A DNA stretch of 5,729 nt from Actinomycetota bacterium (GTDB lineage Bacteria; Actinomycetota; Coriobacteriia; Anaerosomatales; D1FN1-002). The notes beneath the pieces are model-generated. The model saw nothing but the letters and a program-made list of their open reading frames with translations. It was not told where the DNA came from and made no database searches. The DNA is taken from NCBI GenBank assembly GCA_005774595.1, contig VAUM01000112.1, forward strand, positions 1 through 5,729, read 5' to 3'. Below, piece by piece: positions 5,611 to 5,729 of this stretch. The position numbers and the translations under genes were made by a program. The first letter of the stretch is position 1, and every line of letters starts with the position of its first letter.

Positions 5611-5729
5611 GCGTGCTCGCCCTCCCTGGCATGGGCACAGGCGCCGTCCGCCGCCACCCCGGTGCGGTTGGCGCGTTCGGCCGCTTCCGTCGCGACGCGC
5701 ATCGCGCAGTAGGAGCCACACATCGCGCA
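5601..5729 (-). CDS. thiC: Phosphomethylpyrimidine synthase ThiC, C-terminal end (5' part beyond right edge)
   Basis: Only the last 42 codons are visible, ending in TGA at 5603-5601. The fragment starts with CAMCGSYCAMRV, the cysteine cluster near the ThiC C-terminus that binds the [4Fe-4S] cluster used to cleave S-adenosylmethionine when aminoimidazole ribotide is turned into HMP-P. The visible spacing is C-x2-C-x3-C, one residue shorter than the C-x2-C-x4-C of well-studied ThiC proteins. Short ThiC forms of anaerobes may share it. A tail rich in Ala, His and Cys follows. Position as first known gene before thiF supports the call. With 42 residues the identification rests on the motif and the operon context. 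Confidence 0.82.
   Translation of the reverse strand, partial: CAMCGSYCAMRVATEAAERANRTGVAADGACAHAREGEHACG

Noticed and set aside
5465..5721. N-terminal extension of ThiF or a separate 84-residue protein near the right edge
   Set aside because: The stretch before 5610 encodes the ThiC C-terminus in another frame, shown by its cysteine motif. The extra residues are Arg/Gly-rich with no likeness to ThiF.
5601..5729. TPP riboswitch of the thiamine operon
   Set aside because: The visible right end is still coding sequence of thiC. A riboswitch would lie upstream of thiC, outside the window, and no THI-box-like sequence is seen inside.

Overview
The window is GC-rich, compact bacterial DNA. It carries two minus-strand gene clusters separated by the remains of an insertion sequence. 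Very high G/C at third codon positions, many GTG starts and 4-base gene overlaps suggest a high-GC bacterium. A radical-SAM ThiH, a ThiF with an N-terminal ThiS-like domain, and MvhD/MvhG-type hydrogenase proteins point to an anaerobe. An anaerobic actinomycete such as a Coriobacteriia-like lineage would fit, but that placement is inference, since no rRNA or other phylogenetic marker is present.

Right and centre (1769-5729, minus strand, read right to left): a thiamine biosynthesis operon in the order thiC (only the last 42 codons) - thiF - thiS - thiG - thiH - thiD. Genes overlap or abut: thiC/thiF overlap by 10 bp, thiF/thiS are 28 bp apart, thiS/thiG 11 bp, thiG/thiH 0 bp, and thiH/thiD overlap by 4 bp. 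ThiC makes the pyrimidine (HMP-P) and ThiD phosphorylates it. ThiF adenylates ThiS so that it can be charged with sulfur. ThiG builds the thiazole from the ThiS thiocarboxylate, deoxyxylulose phosphate and the dehydroglycine that ThiH makes from tyrosine. The coupling enzyme ThiE and the final kinase ThiL are not in the window. Any TPP riboswitch would lie upstream of thiC, beyond the right edge.

Middle (about 1363-1752, plus strand): the 5' end of an IS256-family (Mutator-type) element. It has a possible terminal repeat, a leader hairpin, a good ribosome binding site and about the first 99 codons of the transposase. Homology then stops, almost against the 3' end of the convergent thiD.

Left (1-1168, minus strand): mvhD and mvhG, translationally coupled by a GTGA overlap. 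They encode the [2Fe-2S] delta subunit and the iron-sulfur small subunit of an F420-non-reducing, Mvh-type [NiFe] hydrogenase or related electron-transfer module. mvhG runs off the left edge, where a large subunit (mvhA) would be expected.

I see no RNA gene, CRISPR array or clearly novel system. The points most worth a second look are the ThiF domain architecture, the cysteine spacing at the ThiC C-terminus, and the scar left by the IS between the two operons.
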